Shown here: in pieces, positions 49,401-59,372 of the stretch
How the letters are laid out: each line of letters opens with the position of its first letter
Position numbering within the stretch: the stretch's first letter is position 1
Source: Owenia fusiformis
Taxonomy: Eukaryota > Annelida > Polychaeta > Sabellida > Oweniidae
Assembly: GCA_903813345.2 (NCBI GenBank)
Contig: CAIIXF020000011.1
Coordinates: forward strand, 24,608,166-24,672,165
DNA length: 64,000 nt
Reading direction: 5' to 3'
Program-made: the position numbers and the translations under genes
Notes under the pieces: model-generated
Database searches by the model: none
The model's input: only the letters and a program-made list of their open reading frames with translations
What the model was told of the DNA's origin: nothing

Positions 49401-52400
49401 TTTGATTGACTTCTAAGATAAAAGATCTATTAAAAAAGGAGCAGCGTCGCCAACGTGCAAATTCCAATGTTTTGGCAAAAACTAAAGCGACAGGAGTCTA
49501 CACGACCTGTAATAAATACTTGTAAGTGAAGTTATTATCAATAAACTATTGTCATCGTTGGTTTTGTAAAACACGTTACTATACGTTATATAAAAAATAA
49601 TCTAAAATAATTAAAACGGGATGGAGGGGGGATTAAAACAAAGGCTAATTAATCCCCCCTCCATTCGATCCCCCCCCTCCATCCCATTTTAATTATTTTC
49701 GCGGCCATTTTATTGGATAAATCAGTGAACGTAGCCGTCCAACCTCGTTTTCAGAGGTGGCGTAACTGTCATGCTACAACACCGTGTTTACCTCCATTGA
49801 AATTTAGAGAGACAGAATACTTTCTATATCAAACAGTTCAACGGGGATGTTGATTAAAAAACTTAATTGTAATTTATCTACTGTTTAGAAATAATTTATC
49901 TTCCTATCTCAGTTTAAGTGATCTGAAGTCAAATGCAATGAATTCATAGGCTTGAAATGATGATGATATACTTTCGCTCTTCTGTAATTCCCGTGAAGAC
50001 TTTAGTTCAGAATCGCACTGATCAAGCCTCTAAAACACTATCAGTATATTTCCCCAATTTGTTATATCAAGACTTTCAGTTATTTATAAAAACTTCACTT
50101 ACAAGTATTTATTACAGGTCGTGTAGACCCCTGTTGCTTTAGTTATAGCCAAAACATTCGCATTTGTACATTGGCGACGCTGCGCTTTTTTAATAGATCT
50201 TTTACCTTAGAAGTCAATCAGTTCAAAAAATCGTAGAAGACCTAACATATTTCCCCGTGCACTGCGCCTATTCATTTAGCAATTCAATAGTAAAATTTCT
50301 GTTAAAAAATTAATTTCCAAGATTTCTTGAATTTTCTACCGGAAATCAGCTTATCCTCCCCTCCATCCGATTCTTCCGATTTCTTCCAATCATCTGGCGT
50401 GACTTTGGTGTCCATTTTTGTAACTAATGATTTGGTCACAAGTCATTGTGTCAAAAAACAGGGTTCGAAATTAGCGTTGCGGAAGTAACGATTCATTCCT
50501 TCATTTTCCAAAATCGTTACCTAGCAACATGCCAAAGTAACGAAAATAGTTACCTGCTTCATGGGAAGAACTCTAAATGATCGTCATCTCAACTTCTCAA
50601 ATGAAAATATGCCGACATTGCCGTGATCAAATGTTTTTGATTTTTTTTCTTTGACACTTTTCATCCTTTTTCACTTTAGCTGAAAGCTGTAACTTCTCAA
50701 AACATAAGATAAAGTGTTCACTTACCATACAGATTCTTATTTTCCTAAAATAAAGTCTTAAAAACCGGCAATTTTGAGGTAAAATCACCGTATTGTTAAG
50801 AAACATTCTGAAGTTGCTAGCCTAACTTCCTGTATGAAAAAGGGAGACATCTATTGAGAAAAATATTAGTCTTGTACTAAATATCCCAGATGCGAGTAAA
50901 AAATTCACAATTCAGTCAAACTGATATCATATTTGTAATCTACATGTAAAATTACATTTAGAAATGTGGTTTTGAAAAGAGTTTATCAACTTAAAAAATT
51001 TAATTTTCTTTGAAAATGTGACTTCTAGGTCGGGGAGATTCCCCATAGACCCCATGTTGTAAAACCACAAAAAGTGAAATATCTTTTCTTGTGTTGGGCA
51101 GATAATATTTTCTTTTACTGGACATATTTTTATTTGTATAACTATCAGATACATAAAGGTAATATGAAAAATGAACCACTAAAACTAATGCATATTCAAG
51201 TTTAAGGGAATTTTGTAATACCCTGCGATGTTAATTCCCCCGAATCAGCCACCTGGTGGCGAAACTGTTAACTACCTACTCGCATCTGAGTAATTGCTTT
51301 CACCCCCTTCAATAAAATTTGCAATTCCCATTTTACCATGCAGATTTGAAATAAGAAAAATAAAATCTTGGGGAGGGAAAGTCGAAAAGACAACAGCTAT
51401 TTGCATAAATTATCAACCTGACCTTTTCACTTAGGAATGTTTATAGTGGGAAATTTGAATTTGAATGTTTATACCACATGATTGGTCTATTATAGTTTGA
51501 TCTGATCACATGACTAATCATCACCATCATCAAGTTTAGAAGGGGTGGAGGCTTTATAGCCTGTAATGTTCTCCCATTTGATCTATTAAAATTAAAACTG
51601 AATTTAGGGTAGGGAACTTTCGAATGTTATCATGAAACAAAATTGATAATAGATCAACAGATCAATAGACTTGTTTAATGGATATAGTGTCAAGGAAAAC
51701 TTTGTTTTATCGCGATAATAACAATTTCAAGCGGTAATAACAACTACCTTACTTTGGTATTTAGTTACCTAGAAAAAATCTCAGGTAACTATTTTCAATA
51801 CCAGGCTAGAAAGTTAAGTTCGAACCCTGAAAAAGAGACTTTTTCTCGGAATCGTAAGTTATTATCCTACCAAAAAAAATTCCCTGGTTGCTGTTTTTCT
51901 AGTCTCGGTATAATACAATGTATGTTTGAATGTTACAGGCAACCTGTGCATGATCACTGGAGGGCATAACTTGGGGCGAGTAGGAACTGTCATCAACAGA
52001 GAACGTCACCCTGGATCATTTGACATTGTGCACATTAAAGATGCTTTAGGACACACATTTGCCACCAGGTTAGTTTACTGTACATGTGTAAAAGGTGAAT
52101 CATATACTTGTAGTCTATTGGTTCAGTTGCCGAGTTAAGTGCCGAGAATTGTTTTATTTTTTTAATTATTTTATTTATTTTAAAAGTGAAAATTTTCCTC
52201 ATTTTTGCAACAAAAACAACCAATTAATTTCTGGATTATCATATCTGGGTTACTAACACCTGAGAAAACTTCATTTACAATTCAAAGTGCAAATCCCATC
52301 AAGATTTTTGAAAATTTTGATATAAACTATATTCTGATCTATCATTTTCATTTCTTATTCAGAATCGGCACGTCAGAAATTTGATTGTAAAAGAGATCCT

Positions 52401-53132
52401 AATTTTCATTATTTTACTTAGAATGGCAATGATCGAAGCTGGACTTGTCAAATCCCATGTCAAACTCAGTCAAAACAATGCCGACATAAAAAATCCATAT
52501 TGGTCGCTTGGCAGATTTGTGCTGTTTGGGCATTACCCAATGGAATGACAAATATTTTATGAAAGCCTTGGACGTAGATACTCACAGTATCCTACTTATG
52601 ATACTTCAAAACAGCATCTTGGTTGGTAATTTTGGACTTGGACCACAACAGCTTTTTGATGTTAAAAGATGTTAGAGAAACTTGGTGCTCCACCCAGCGT
52701 TAAAGCCAAATGGGTGCATCACCCACCTGAGATTTTAATGAATTTGCATCTACTTGGAATTGAGAAATATCATGAAAAAATGTATATTTTGACTAATTTT
52801 TGTTTGAATTGTATAAATGCAAATTTTTCACCCACATGAGAAAAAATCCTGTAGATAATACTGCACCTTTCGAAAGAATGAAATGTTGACATACTTTAGC
52901 CTTTAACAGGCAAAATCATTACTATTCGCCTTGTTAAGAAAAAACTCGGGAGATCACTGTATTTTTAATATATCGGGAAGCTGTCAATATAAACACTTTG
53001 TTGTCTTTTTCCAGGTTAATGTATGTGTTCATCATAGGCAAAGGCAACAAGCCATACGTCTCACTCCCCAAGGGCAAAGGTGTAAAATTGACCATTGCTG
53101 AAGAGAGAGATAGGAGACTGCAGATGAAATAG
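43497..53132 (+). CDS. RPS4: 40S ribosomal protein S4 (eS4)
   Basis: Seven coding exons: 43497-43499, 43977-44054, 44349-44529, 46221-46318, 47196-47367, 51939-52068, 53015-53132; 259 codons plus stop (human RPS4X is 263). Exon 1 carries only the ATG, then GTGGGT; this is the only phase that yields [11 protein letters not shown]. The protein shows the S4e N-terminal segment with [12 protein letters not shown], an S4 RNA-binding segment ([22 protein letters not shown]), a central domain with [12 protein letters not shown], and a KOW-type region with [16 protein letters not shown] and [10 protein letters not shown]. It is a structural component of the 40S ribosomal subunit. Key blocks match known eS4 proteins throughout, with no frameshift. 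The introns hold several snoRNAs, as is typical of TOP-class ribosomal protein genes. It lies head-to-head with MTF1. Confidence 0.98.
44196..44265 (+). ncRNA. Box C/D snoRNA, family 1 copy 1 (RPS4 intron 2)
   Basis: 70 nt closed by a 7-bp terminal stem (TGCAAAT 44196-44202 with ATTTGCA 44259-44265). Box C is ATGATGA (44204-44210), box D' is CTGA (44230-44233), box C' is TGATGTT (44240-44246) and box D is CTGA (44254-44257). The guide upstream of D' (TGGTCCGTGTTT) is a 12-nt complement of the conserved 28S rRNA segment AAACACGGACCA. It ends 83 nt before the 3' splice site of intron 2, close to the spacing favoured for splicing-coupled C/D snoRNA processing. The D guide (TTGCAGGTT) was not assigned a target. 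Confidence 0.87.
44616..44696 (+). ncRNA. Box C/D snoRNA, family 1 copy 2 (RPS4 intron 3)
   Basis: A paralogue of the intron 2 snoRNA with identical box C context and identical 28S-complementary D' guide. Terminal stem TTGATTGCAA (44616-44625) pairs with TTGCAATCAA (44687-44696). Box C is ATGATGA (44630-44636), D' CTGA (44656-44659), C' TGATGTT (near 44666) and D CTGA (44680-44683). The D guide differs by one base (TTACAGGTT). The terminal stems differ between copies yet both pair, which is compensatory evidence for function. It lies near the 5' end of intron 3. Confidence 0.85.
44889..45360. repeat. Repeat related to the 6.1-7.4 kb element (RPS4 intron 3)
   Basis: It matches 6070-6205 joined directly to 7000-7310, i.e. 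a version without the nested insertions. It includes the CTGCAGGTC ... CCCCCTGGTAGCATT block and the ACTTATGATCGGACATAAGT palindrome. Confidence 0.65.
45945..46026 (+). ncRNA. Box C/D snoRNA, family 2 copy 1 (RPS4 intron 3)
   Basis: 82 nt with a perfect 8-bp terminal stem (AGGCTTGA 45945-45952 with TCAAGCCT 46019-46026), box C ATGATGA (45954-45960) and box D CTGA (46015-46018). A D'-like CTGT follows a guide TACTTTCGCTCTT that complements AAGAGCGAAAGT, which resembles but does not exactly equal a conserved 18S rRNA stretch (AAGAACGAAAGT); the D guide is unassigned. It lies 194 nt upstream of exon 4. Unrelated in sequence to family 1. Confidence 0.72.
46319..47195 (+). other. RPS4 intron 4, with a decayed snoRNA-like segment
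   Basis: The segment 46379-46447 resembles the family 1 snoRNAs (GCTCTGGCCTGTTTTTCTGA against TCCTGGTCCGTGTTTCTGA). A C box is weak (GTGATAA), the final D box is missing and no terminal stem pairs, so it is probably a relic. The rest of the intron holds nothing I recognise. Confidence 0.35.
47465..48108. mobile_element. Inverted-repeat element in RPS4 intron 5
   Basis: The ends match as inverses (TTAGTGCCTTACGGTAATG on the left, CATTACCGTTGCAAGCACTAA on the right), with further GGTAATG/CATTACC pairs inside. About 640 bp, no coding capacity. A CACGTGACGTGA segment near 47769 is the only notable internal motif. Confidence 0.55.
48351..48479 (+). ncRNA. Candidate H/ACA snoRNA, copy A (RPS4 intron 5)
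   Basis: The 5' hairpin has a basal pair GGCA (48351-48354) with TGCC, an apical stem TTGACA (48371-48376) with TGTCAA (48384-48389) and a wide internal loop between them. Hinge with an ANANNA-type H box ACATTA (48410-48415). The 3' hairpin is closed by TCCAT and CCCAATGGA, with an inner TGGCA/TGCTG pair; ACA (48474-48476) is exactly 3 nt past the stem. That spacing and the hairpin-hinge-hairpin-tail order fit H/ACA pseudouridylation guides, but I have not folded it by computer and name no target. The open frame crossing it is incidental. Confidence 0.5.
48454..48747. repeat. 59-bp tandem repeat, five units (RPS4 intron 5)
   Basis: Unit starts at 48454, 48513, 48572, 48631 and 48690; each begins GGGCATTACCCAATGGAATG and includes the ACA tail of the H/ACA candidate plus about 36 bp of its downstream flank. 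The units are nearly identical. Confidence 0.95.
49236..50404. mobile_element. Foldback element with ~300-bp arms (RPS4 intron 5)
   Basis: The left arm (49236-49533) and right arm (50091-50404) are inverses; e.g. GGAAGAATTGGATGGAGGGG pairs with CCCTCCATCCGATTCTTCC. Between the arms are a GC-rich inner hairpin (GGATGGAGGGGGGATT and inverse, 49620-49686), a fragment of the 21.4-kb MITE family (49703-49788), and a 285-bp piece copied from RPS4 intron 3 that includes a C/D snoRNA. No transposase frame. Confidence 0.75.
49948..50029 (+). ncRNA. Box C/D snoRNA, family 2 copy 2 (RPS4 intron 5, in foldback)
   Basis: A near-identical copy (one substitution, CCCGTG for CCCATG) of 45945-46026 with the terminal stem AGGCTTGA/TCAAGCCT, box C ATGATGA (49957-49963) and box D CTGA (50018-50021) intact. 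The copied block runs at least 49788-50075, matching 45786-46073, so flanks came along. The snoRNA part is better conserved than the flanks. It lies between the arms of the foldback element at 49236-50404. Confidence 0.65.
50459..51829. mobile_element. hAT-like element with CAGGGTTCGAA ends (RPS4 intron 5)
   Basis: The left end CAGGGTTCGAAATTAGCG and right end inverse (TTAAGTTCGAACCCTG) bound about 1.37 kb. A second inner inverse pair (GAAAATAGTTACCTG and CAGGTAACTATTTTC) supports the call. A CAGATGCGAGTA MITE is nested at 50887-51288. No transposase frame. Confidence 0.6.
50887..51288 (-). mobile_element. CAGATGCGAGTA MITE family, copy 3
   Basis: Reverse-orientation copy of the family at 6584-6991 and 10555-10977, with both ends (CAGATGCGAGTA and TACTCGCATCTG) intact. 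Confidence 0.75.
52425..52553 (+). ncRNA. Candidate H/ACA snoRNA, copy B (RPS4 intron 6)
   Basis: Same architecture as copy A: basal GGCA..TGCC (52425; 52479-52482), H box ACATAA (52484-52489), 3' stem strand CCAATGGA (52537-52544), then ATG and ACA (52548-52550). A few substitutions distinguish the copies; the apical 5' stem has one mismatch here (TTGTCA against TGTCAA). It lies 465 nt before exon 7. The similarity extends downstream into a diverged, single version of the 59-bp unit. Confidence 0.5.
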
Positions 53133-53176
53133 ACTAAAAGGGACTTTAACATGCAAAGACACTATGAATCTTCTGT

Positions 53177-53196
53177 AATAAAAAAATATTAATAAA
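53177..53196 (+). terminator. RPS4 polyadenylation signals
   Basis: Two AATAAA hexamers (53177-53182 and 53191-53196) lie 45-64 bases past the RPS4 stop, implying a short 3' UTR typical of ribosomal protein mRNAs. Confidence 0.85.
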
Positions 53197-53199
53197 GCC

Positions 53200-54290
53200 C
53201 TTTTAAAAGTGGAAACAAGCTATTTTGTGATTGGAGTATTTGAAATAAATATGCAAGCTCATGTGCTAATGAAGGAATGACAAGAGTATTATGAAATCAG
53301 ACGGAGATTTTGAGCCTTATAAACACAGAAGAAACCATTTTATTGGGTACTACTGTATTATCATTCCATAAAAAGAATTCAGATGGAGATTTTGAGCCTT
53401 ATTAACCCTGTAGAAGAAACCATTTTATTGGCTACTACTGTATTCTCATTCCAGAAAAGAAATGTTACACGTATGTTACATTCTAAGGGTTAATACGGTT
53501 TGGAATGCTTTACCTGTCTGTTTAAGGACCCATACATGTTTGAACTGATGATGGATGAGGTCCTCACTATAAAAAAAATTAGGTCTCCCAATTGGCCCTC
53601 AGATTTCCCAAATCACTTGCAGAAGACCAATCACAAGAGATAAATTCCACAATTCAAATTAAGTTCTGCATCTTATCTGTCTGCCTGTTGAAGAACAGAA
53701 TTAATGTTTTGATCAACTATAAACGGACCTTATTTTTTCATTGTGCAAGTGTCAGTAGCCCTTCATGCTTCTGAATGACCAGATTCAATTCGTTTATATT
53801 CACTTCAAGTAGACTCACAAGTACTGTACGTCCGTTTCGTTAAAAAGATGTTGGATCCTGAAGTTCAGATTTTTCCTTATTTCATGAGTTGTAGGCATTT
53901 CTTTAAAAAAATCTAAACGTTTGCGAACAAATAGTTCAGAAGATGATAGAAAAGTGAATTTAGGGATCGAAATATTACACGCTCACGTAGATGTTCACTT
54001 CACTTAAAAACGTCACTTTATCTCCCTAGCCACCACATTGATGATTCTGTTGTCATCTGAACTATTTGTTTGCAAAAGTATTATTTTCTAACATATGATG
54101 CTGACACGTTTGGATAAAATGTGGAGATATTCCTTACAACCTTCAAGGTTCCGACATCTTACGGATACGTTGTGTTTACGGAACTAGATTGAAGAATGCA
54201 GTTCCTTTGACTATGGAAACTGAACTAACCATTATGTTTACTCAAAATTGTTTACAATTAAATGTGCGCTAATCCTGGCATCTACAGCGC
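53200..54290. other. Intergenic; two direct repeats and a diverged MITE
   Basis: A direct repeat of about 75 bp (AGACGGAGATTTTGAGCCTT near 53299, diverged copy near 53381), and a diverged relative of the 12.25-kb element at about 53828-54170. No gene recognised. Confidence 0.5.
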
Positions 54291-54309
54291 AGCCACATGA
54301 AGGGAAAAC

Positions 54310-55175
54310 CTGGTATCTGAATCTCACAATCAAATGTAGGCAATAACTTGACATCCGAACCTCACAATCAAATGTAAGCAGTAACCTGGCATCTGAACCT
54401 CACAATCAAATGTACACGTAGGCAATAACCTGGCATTAAACCTCTCCACACAATCAAAAATTGGCAATATCGTAACCTGACATCTGAACAACAAAATCAA
54501 ATGTAGGCAATAACCTGGCATCTCCACCATACAATCAAACGTAAGCAATAACCTGGCATCTCCACCACACGACCAAGTGTAGGCAATAATTTGACATCTG
54601 AACTACAAAATCAAATGTAAGCAATAACCTGGCATCTCCACCATACAATCAAACGTAAGCAATAACCTGGCATCTCCACCACACGACCAAGTGTAGGCAA
54701 TAATTTGACATCTGAACCTCACAATCAAATGTAAGCAATAACCTGGCATCTCCACCACACGACCAAGTGTAGGCAATAACTTGACATCTGAACTACAAAA
54801 TCAAATGTAGGCAATAACCTGGCATCTCCACCATACAATCAAATGTAAGCAAAAACCTGGCATCTCCACCATACAATCAAACGTAAGCAATAACCTGGCA
54901 TCTCCACCATACAATCAAATGTAAGTGATAACCTGGCATCTCCACCATACAATCAAATGTAGGCAATAACCTGGCATCTCCACCATACAATCAAATGTAG
55001 GCAATAACCTGGCATCTCCACCATACAATCAAATGTAAGCAATAATCTGGCTTCTCCACCATGCAATCAAATGTAAGCAATAACCTGGCATCTCCACCAT
55101 ACAATCAAATGTAAGCAATAACCTGGCATCTCCACCATACAATCAAATGTAAGCAATAACCTGGCACTACTCAAT
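54310..55175. repeat. 38-bp-period minisatellite
   Basis: More than 20 copies of a unit containing AATAACCTGGCATCTCCACC followed by ATACAATCAAATGTAAGC. The first copies are diverged (CTGAACCTCACAATC variants) and the later ones homogeneous. Frames across it are artefacts. Confidence 0.95.
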
Positions 55176-55736
55176 AAAATGAAGGTAATTAGATGGCATC
55201 TCCACTACATAGAAATAATTTAGCGTGCATTTATTTTTATTTAGTCATCCGTATCGCGATTTTCGAAGTCAAATAAAACTAACGGGTATTTTAATCAATG
55301 TAATTGACTTATTTGTTTCACAATCTAATCGTAAAGATCGGATAACATCTGTTCAGTTTACATGATATTAACTTCGTGTACAAAAAATACTATTCCAAAT
55401 TTAAAATGACAAACTATCGAGGTAAGTGTAACGTACGAATTGAAAGCACCGTTATGATTCTAACTCTGCATTAGGGAATTTAAAAATGAAAATAAAAAAT
55501 AATTGTATAAGATATTTCATATACATGATGTCCTTTTGGAGTTTGCGCCAGTGCATAATATTGTATCATTTCAATCACCCAACATTTCTGGTGGAAATGG
55601 ACTGTCAAATATTTTTAACTGGCAACACATTGAGTGGAAATTCAAAACATTTTAAATCATGGCCATTGTTCGGTCTTTACCAATCAAAATCAAAAAGGGG
55701 TTATCTTTGTCATAAATCGTTATATTTATTTCAGGT

Positions 55737-56861
55737 ATGACGTTTCTCCTGTGCGCATTGGTAGTTATAATGATACTACTAGCTGACTCGTATTTACCAG
55801 TGCCACCAAGAGATCTAGAAAACAATGAGAAGTTAGAGTCTCAATCTGGTGATATGAACAAAGATGGTTCATTAATCCTTGAAGCTTTGAACCGTATTGA
55901 AAACAATCTAGATACAGTATTGACCAACCTGGAGAGAAGTAATCTAGATTACGATTTTAACAATATGCTGAACCTCGAAAAAATCAACACTGATAACGAT
56001 CCAAACAACAAAGATGCCATTCATAGCAACAGTCGTAAAACAAAAATAGAAAGTCCAGTTACACGTGTTGACACTACCGCTAAAGTTGATGACTTACAAT
56101 TTGAATGTCACGCAGTCAAACTCAAAGGGATCTTTGACAGTCCATTCCCTTTGTGTACATATACAGCTGAAGAGGATAAATGGGTGTCCGGGGAATTCCT
56201 TAAAAACAGCTATTGGGAAAGGTCTATTGTAAAAGCCATAATGAACCAGCTGTCGGATAACCCTGACTGGGGATTTGTTGATGTTGGTGCTAACATTGGC
56301 ACATACACCATCCCTGCTTTAAAACTTGGAGCCAAGGTTATCGCCATTGAAGCAATGCAAGGAAATGTTGATAGAATATCTCGTTCTGTTCAACTCAATG
56401 ACCTGCATGAGAATCTTACACTTCTGCATAACGCAGTATATGATGTCCACACGGAATTTACTTTCAGGCTAGATTCTGCAAATGTTGGAGGGACATCTGT
56501 TGTCAAATTAAAAACAAAAGAAGGAAGGGGTCAGACAAAACATGCAAACGAGACTGTGTTCTCTGTATTCCTCGACGAAATACATCCGTTTGTAGATTTC
56601 AAAGAAGCAATTATGAAAATTGATATAGAAGGTTCAGAACTGCATGCTTTTGAAAAAGCAGGTGATTTGTTAGACAAAGTACGATTTAATGAAATATACA
56701 TGGAATGGATGCTTATTAAAACCTCAAATGGTTCAGGAGAATTTGTAGAGAGCATGTTACAAAGAGGTTACAGCGTCTATGACGTGAATAAACCGTACAA
56801 AAAATTGACATTAACAGAATTGCAAAATTACACGAAGGACATTATATGGAAATTGTGTTAA
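55737..56861 (+). CDS. FkbM-family methyltransferase, membrane-anchored
   Basis: 374 codons in one exon. A strong acceptor (TTATTTCAG, ending 55734) sits two bases before the ATG, so a 5' UTR exon probably lies upstream. Residues 2-17 are hydrophobic (signal anchor or signal peptide), then an Asn-rich stem to about 120, and a catalytic domain from about 122. It shows SAM-binding motif I VDVGANIG (181-188), the acidic end of strand 2 (E205), and the FkbM hallmark MKIDIEGSELHAFEKA (293-308). The family transfers methyl groups from SAM, typically to sugar or hydroxyl oxygen; the substrate here is unknown. The anchor suggests a Golgi/secretory location acting on glycans (inference). The family is often expanded in marine invertebrates. 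NxS/T sites are present (e.g. N226, N271). Confidence 0.85.
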   Translation: MTFLLCALVVIMILLADSYLPVPPRDLENNEKLESQSGDMNKDGSLILEALNRIENNLDTVLTNLERSNLDYDFNNMLNLEKINTDNDPNNKDAIHSNSRKTKIESPVTRVDTTAKVDDLQFECHAVKLKGIFDSPFPLCTYTAEEDKWVSGEFLKNSYWERSIVKAIMNQLSDNPDWGFVDVGANIGTYTIPALKLGAKVIAIEAMQGNVDRISRSVQLNDLHENLTLLHNAVYDVHTEFTFRLDSANVGGTSVVKLKTKEGRGQTKHANETVFSVFLDEIHPFVDFKEAIMKIDIEGSELHAFEKAGDLLDKVRFNEIYMEWMLIKTSNGSGEFVESMLQRGYSVYDVNKPYKKLTLTELQNYTKDIIWKLC

Positions 56862-58843
56862 ATACTTTCTAGAATAGAACCAATCTGTTCCGTGATTTTA
56901 TGGAATAGCGCCAGCGTGCTGTAAATCATCATTAATAACAGATCCCTTGCCTGAAATCCTTTTGTAATCGCCAACAACAGCCTTTGTCGAGTTAAAACCA
57001 TTTAGCAATTGTCATCTTTGTTACAACTCCAGGATCATTTTCTAATGCAATTTCACTGGGAATTGAATAATTACTCGCCCTTTGACGCAGTGAGACTATT
57101 ATGGCATTGATTACAATATTCTCCATATGCGAGATAGGTTTAGGATGATGGAATTATCTGTTTCCAAGCAAATGGTTTCTGATTGATTTCCTTTTCAATT
57201 TATTTTAAATGAGGATTAAACTTTTGGTGTAAGGTAATATGGTAACCTACTAAGGTTCATAAATTGATTTTTAGTTAAACAAATACATTTCTTAAAAAGA
57301 CGTGCATAACATGAAAGCTATTTGGCGCCTTGATATTTTCAGAACCGAACTTAGGCCTTTAGATACACGTCTACAAATTTAACGTTTGAGGTATCAAGAT
57401 TATGAAAAAATTTCATAGGATTCCGAATCTGATATCGGAATTGAAATCCAACTTCCGATTCAGATTTTACGGGGGCCGTAAGGAAAGGGGACCATAATCC
57501 CCAGGGCACCATAATTTCTTTTACACCGGCTTTAAGAATAGATAATGAAAATATTGATTTTTAGGTGAGATAAACATGATAACATTTTATTTCTCTAACA
57601 TGATATGTAATTGATTCCTAATGTGTGATTGATTCTTTATTTATGAGATTCCTTGCCTTTGGATTGGTTTGTTTTGTTCTCATCGCTAGCTTTTTGTAGG
57701 CTACTGGAAGTAACGATTTAATGAAGGAATTAGTTTAAATAATTTAGACATATTCCCTAGAATTTTCATATGAAAGCAGTGGGTGGATCATTCAATGAAA
57801 AACAGAAATTGTTTATTGTTATTAGCAAACTCTGTTTCAGATCAGGTTGATGTTTTTTGTTTCATAGTACGGTCATTCCACATATAAGGAGACATTTAAG
57901 GTTCCAAACTTTTGAAAAATGAACTTCGTTTCATTGCATTCATTTTCAGATTTTGATTTTGTTTTATGTATCCTCTATAAAATCCCCAAGTTTTGGCATT
58001 TTAACTTTTATATATCAAAAGTTACACTATTTTGAAAATAAGAGGTGTAAAATTATAAAAAGCGTATAGTTTAAGATTCGTTCTCGATACCTCTTTTATT
58101 CTATGGAGATTTTAGCTAACTTGATATGCGATGTCTTCCTCTGGTAATCTCTATTCTATAGGTCACTAAGAAACAAAAACTATAAATTGCATTTGGGAAA
58201 TCACTAAGCATTTTAATCAAGAAATAACATAAAAGTACGTTGTAATGCATAAATGCAGTCGCTTCTCAAAAAAATTGTTTTGCAAAACGCAACACTGTCA
58301 TGTTTTCTCATGATGTTTAACACAACATGTGAGAAGTTATTTTGGGCACACAATGAAACTGTGGGATTTCGCTTTCAAATCATCCTATATTTGTATGTGG
58401 CAAAGACATCTAGTAATAATCAGAAATAAGTTAAACTTGTCAGTGCAAAACAACGTCGCTTAAAGTAAAAATTGACGCAATTGTTAATCCAACGAATCTT
58501 TCTCGTATATATCCAAAGTCTTAAAACACAAGCTCCTGTCCATTGTATTGTCACCATAAACCATTTTATATCTTTTAATAGAGATACAAAATTACTTTGA
58601 AAATAATAACGTATCTTAATATCATTATCAAAACATTTTAACTCGATCAATATCATTTACTTATTTGTTTAGAAGAATATAAACTCGTGATATGACCAAC
58701 TACAAACAATAACAACTTCTTAAACAACAAAACAACAAAACATAAAATGCTTCATAGTAGAGGCAAATGAAAGAGAACGTCGCTTAAATCTAAGACATTT
58801 CGTTCCTTTACAAATGTCAAATGTCTACTTCACTGGAATAAGC
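56862..58843. other. Intergenic, no gene recognised
   Basis: Downstream of the methyltransferase. It contains a CCGGTGTAAAAGAAA-type element end in reverse (about 57478-57531, with GGACCATAATCCCC) and otherwise AT-rich DNA with no coding signals. Confidence 0.45.
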
Positions 58844-59349
58844 TTAAAGTCCCCGATAAATCGGGCTACGTATACCGCCGTGTTTACATTAGGGGATTAG
58901 AAGAGTTTATTTTTTATTTAGGAATGCAAGCTACGTATATCAATATTAGGCCTTCCATGTACTCGTGTGCATGTAATCAGCATGCCCTTCAATATTATGT
59001 AAACCAGGCTATTCAAGTACTGTATAATGTACACTATTTATGTGTGTACTACATACAATACAATTCCCTGGGAAACAAAACACAAATACTTTTTATATGT
59101 TCAAAATGAGCCATTTGATTGATGCAAACACTAAATAGCTTCATAAATAACATCTACAAAGTATATCTAATAGTAATTTTCAATTTCAATGGTGAAACTT
59201 CCCTGGTTACGATTATATGGGAAATCATCACGAGACGAAGATCGTTCGCCTTCCTGGCTTACCTCTGAATCGTGTACCTGGTAATCTCTTTATATAGTTT
59301 AGCGAGAGCGGCGCGCCTGCGCAGTTTTAAACTTTGGCGCACACTTTAA
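58844..59349. mobile_element. piggyBac-like MITE, copy B
   Basis: TTAA on both sides, ends TTAAAGT/ACTTTAA, and full-length similarity to 35364-35864. The right end is only 22 bp from the TA of the mariner-like element. Confidence 0.65.
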
Positions 59350-59372
59350 GATTTTACCCAACGTTTTCACTA

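Noticed and set aside
50459-50480. GGGTTCGAAATTAGC as a tRNA B box
   Set aside because: Its inverse lies at 51815-51829, so it is the terminal repeat of a transposable element and not part of a tRNA.
51926-52138. Frame overlapping RPS4 exon 6 as a separate gene
   Set aside because: It is the RPS4 exon read through its splice donor; splicing to 53015 restores the conserved eS4 C-terminus.
55486-55740. 84-codon frame just upstream of the FkbM gene
   Set aside because: No motif, a different frame, and it is interrupted by a strong splice acceptor just before the methyltransferase ATG.
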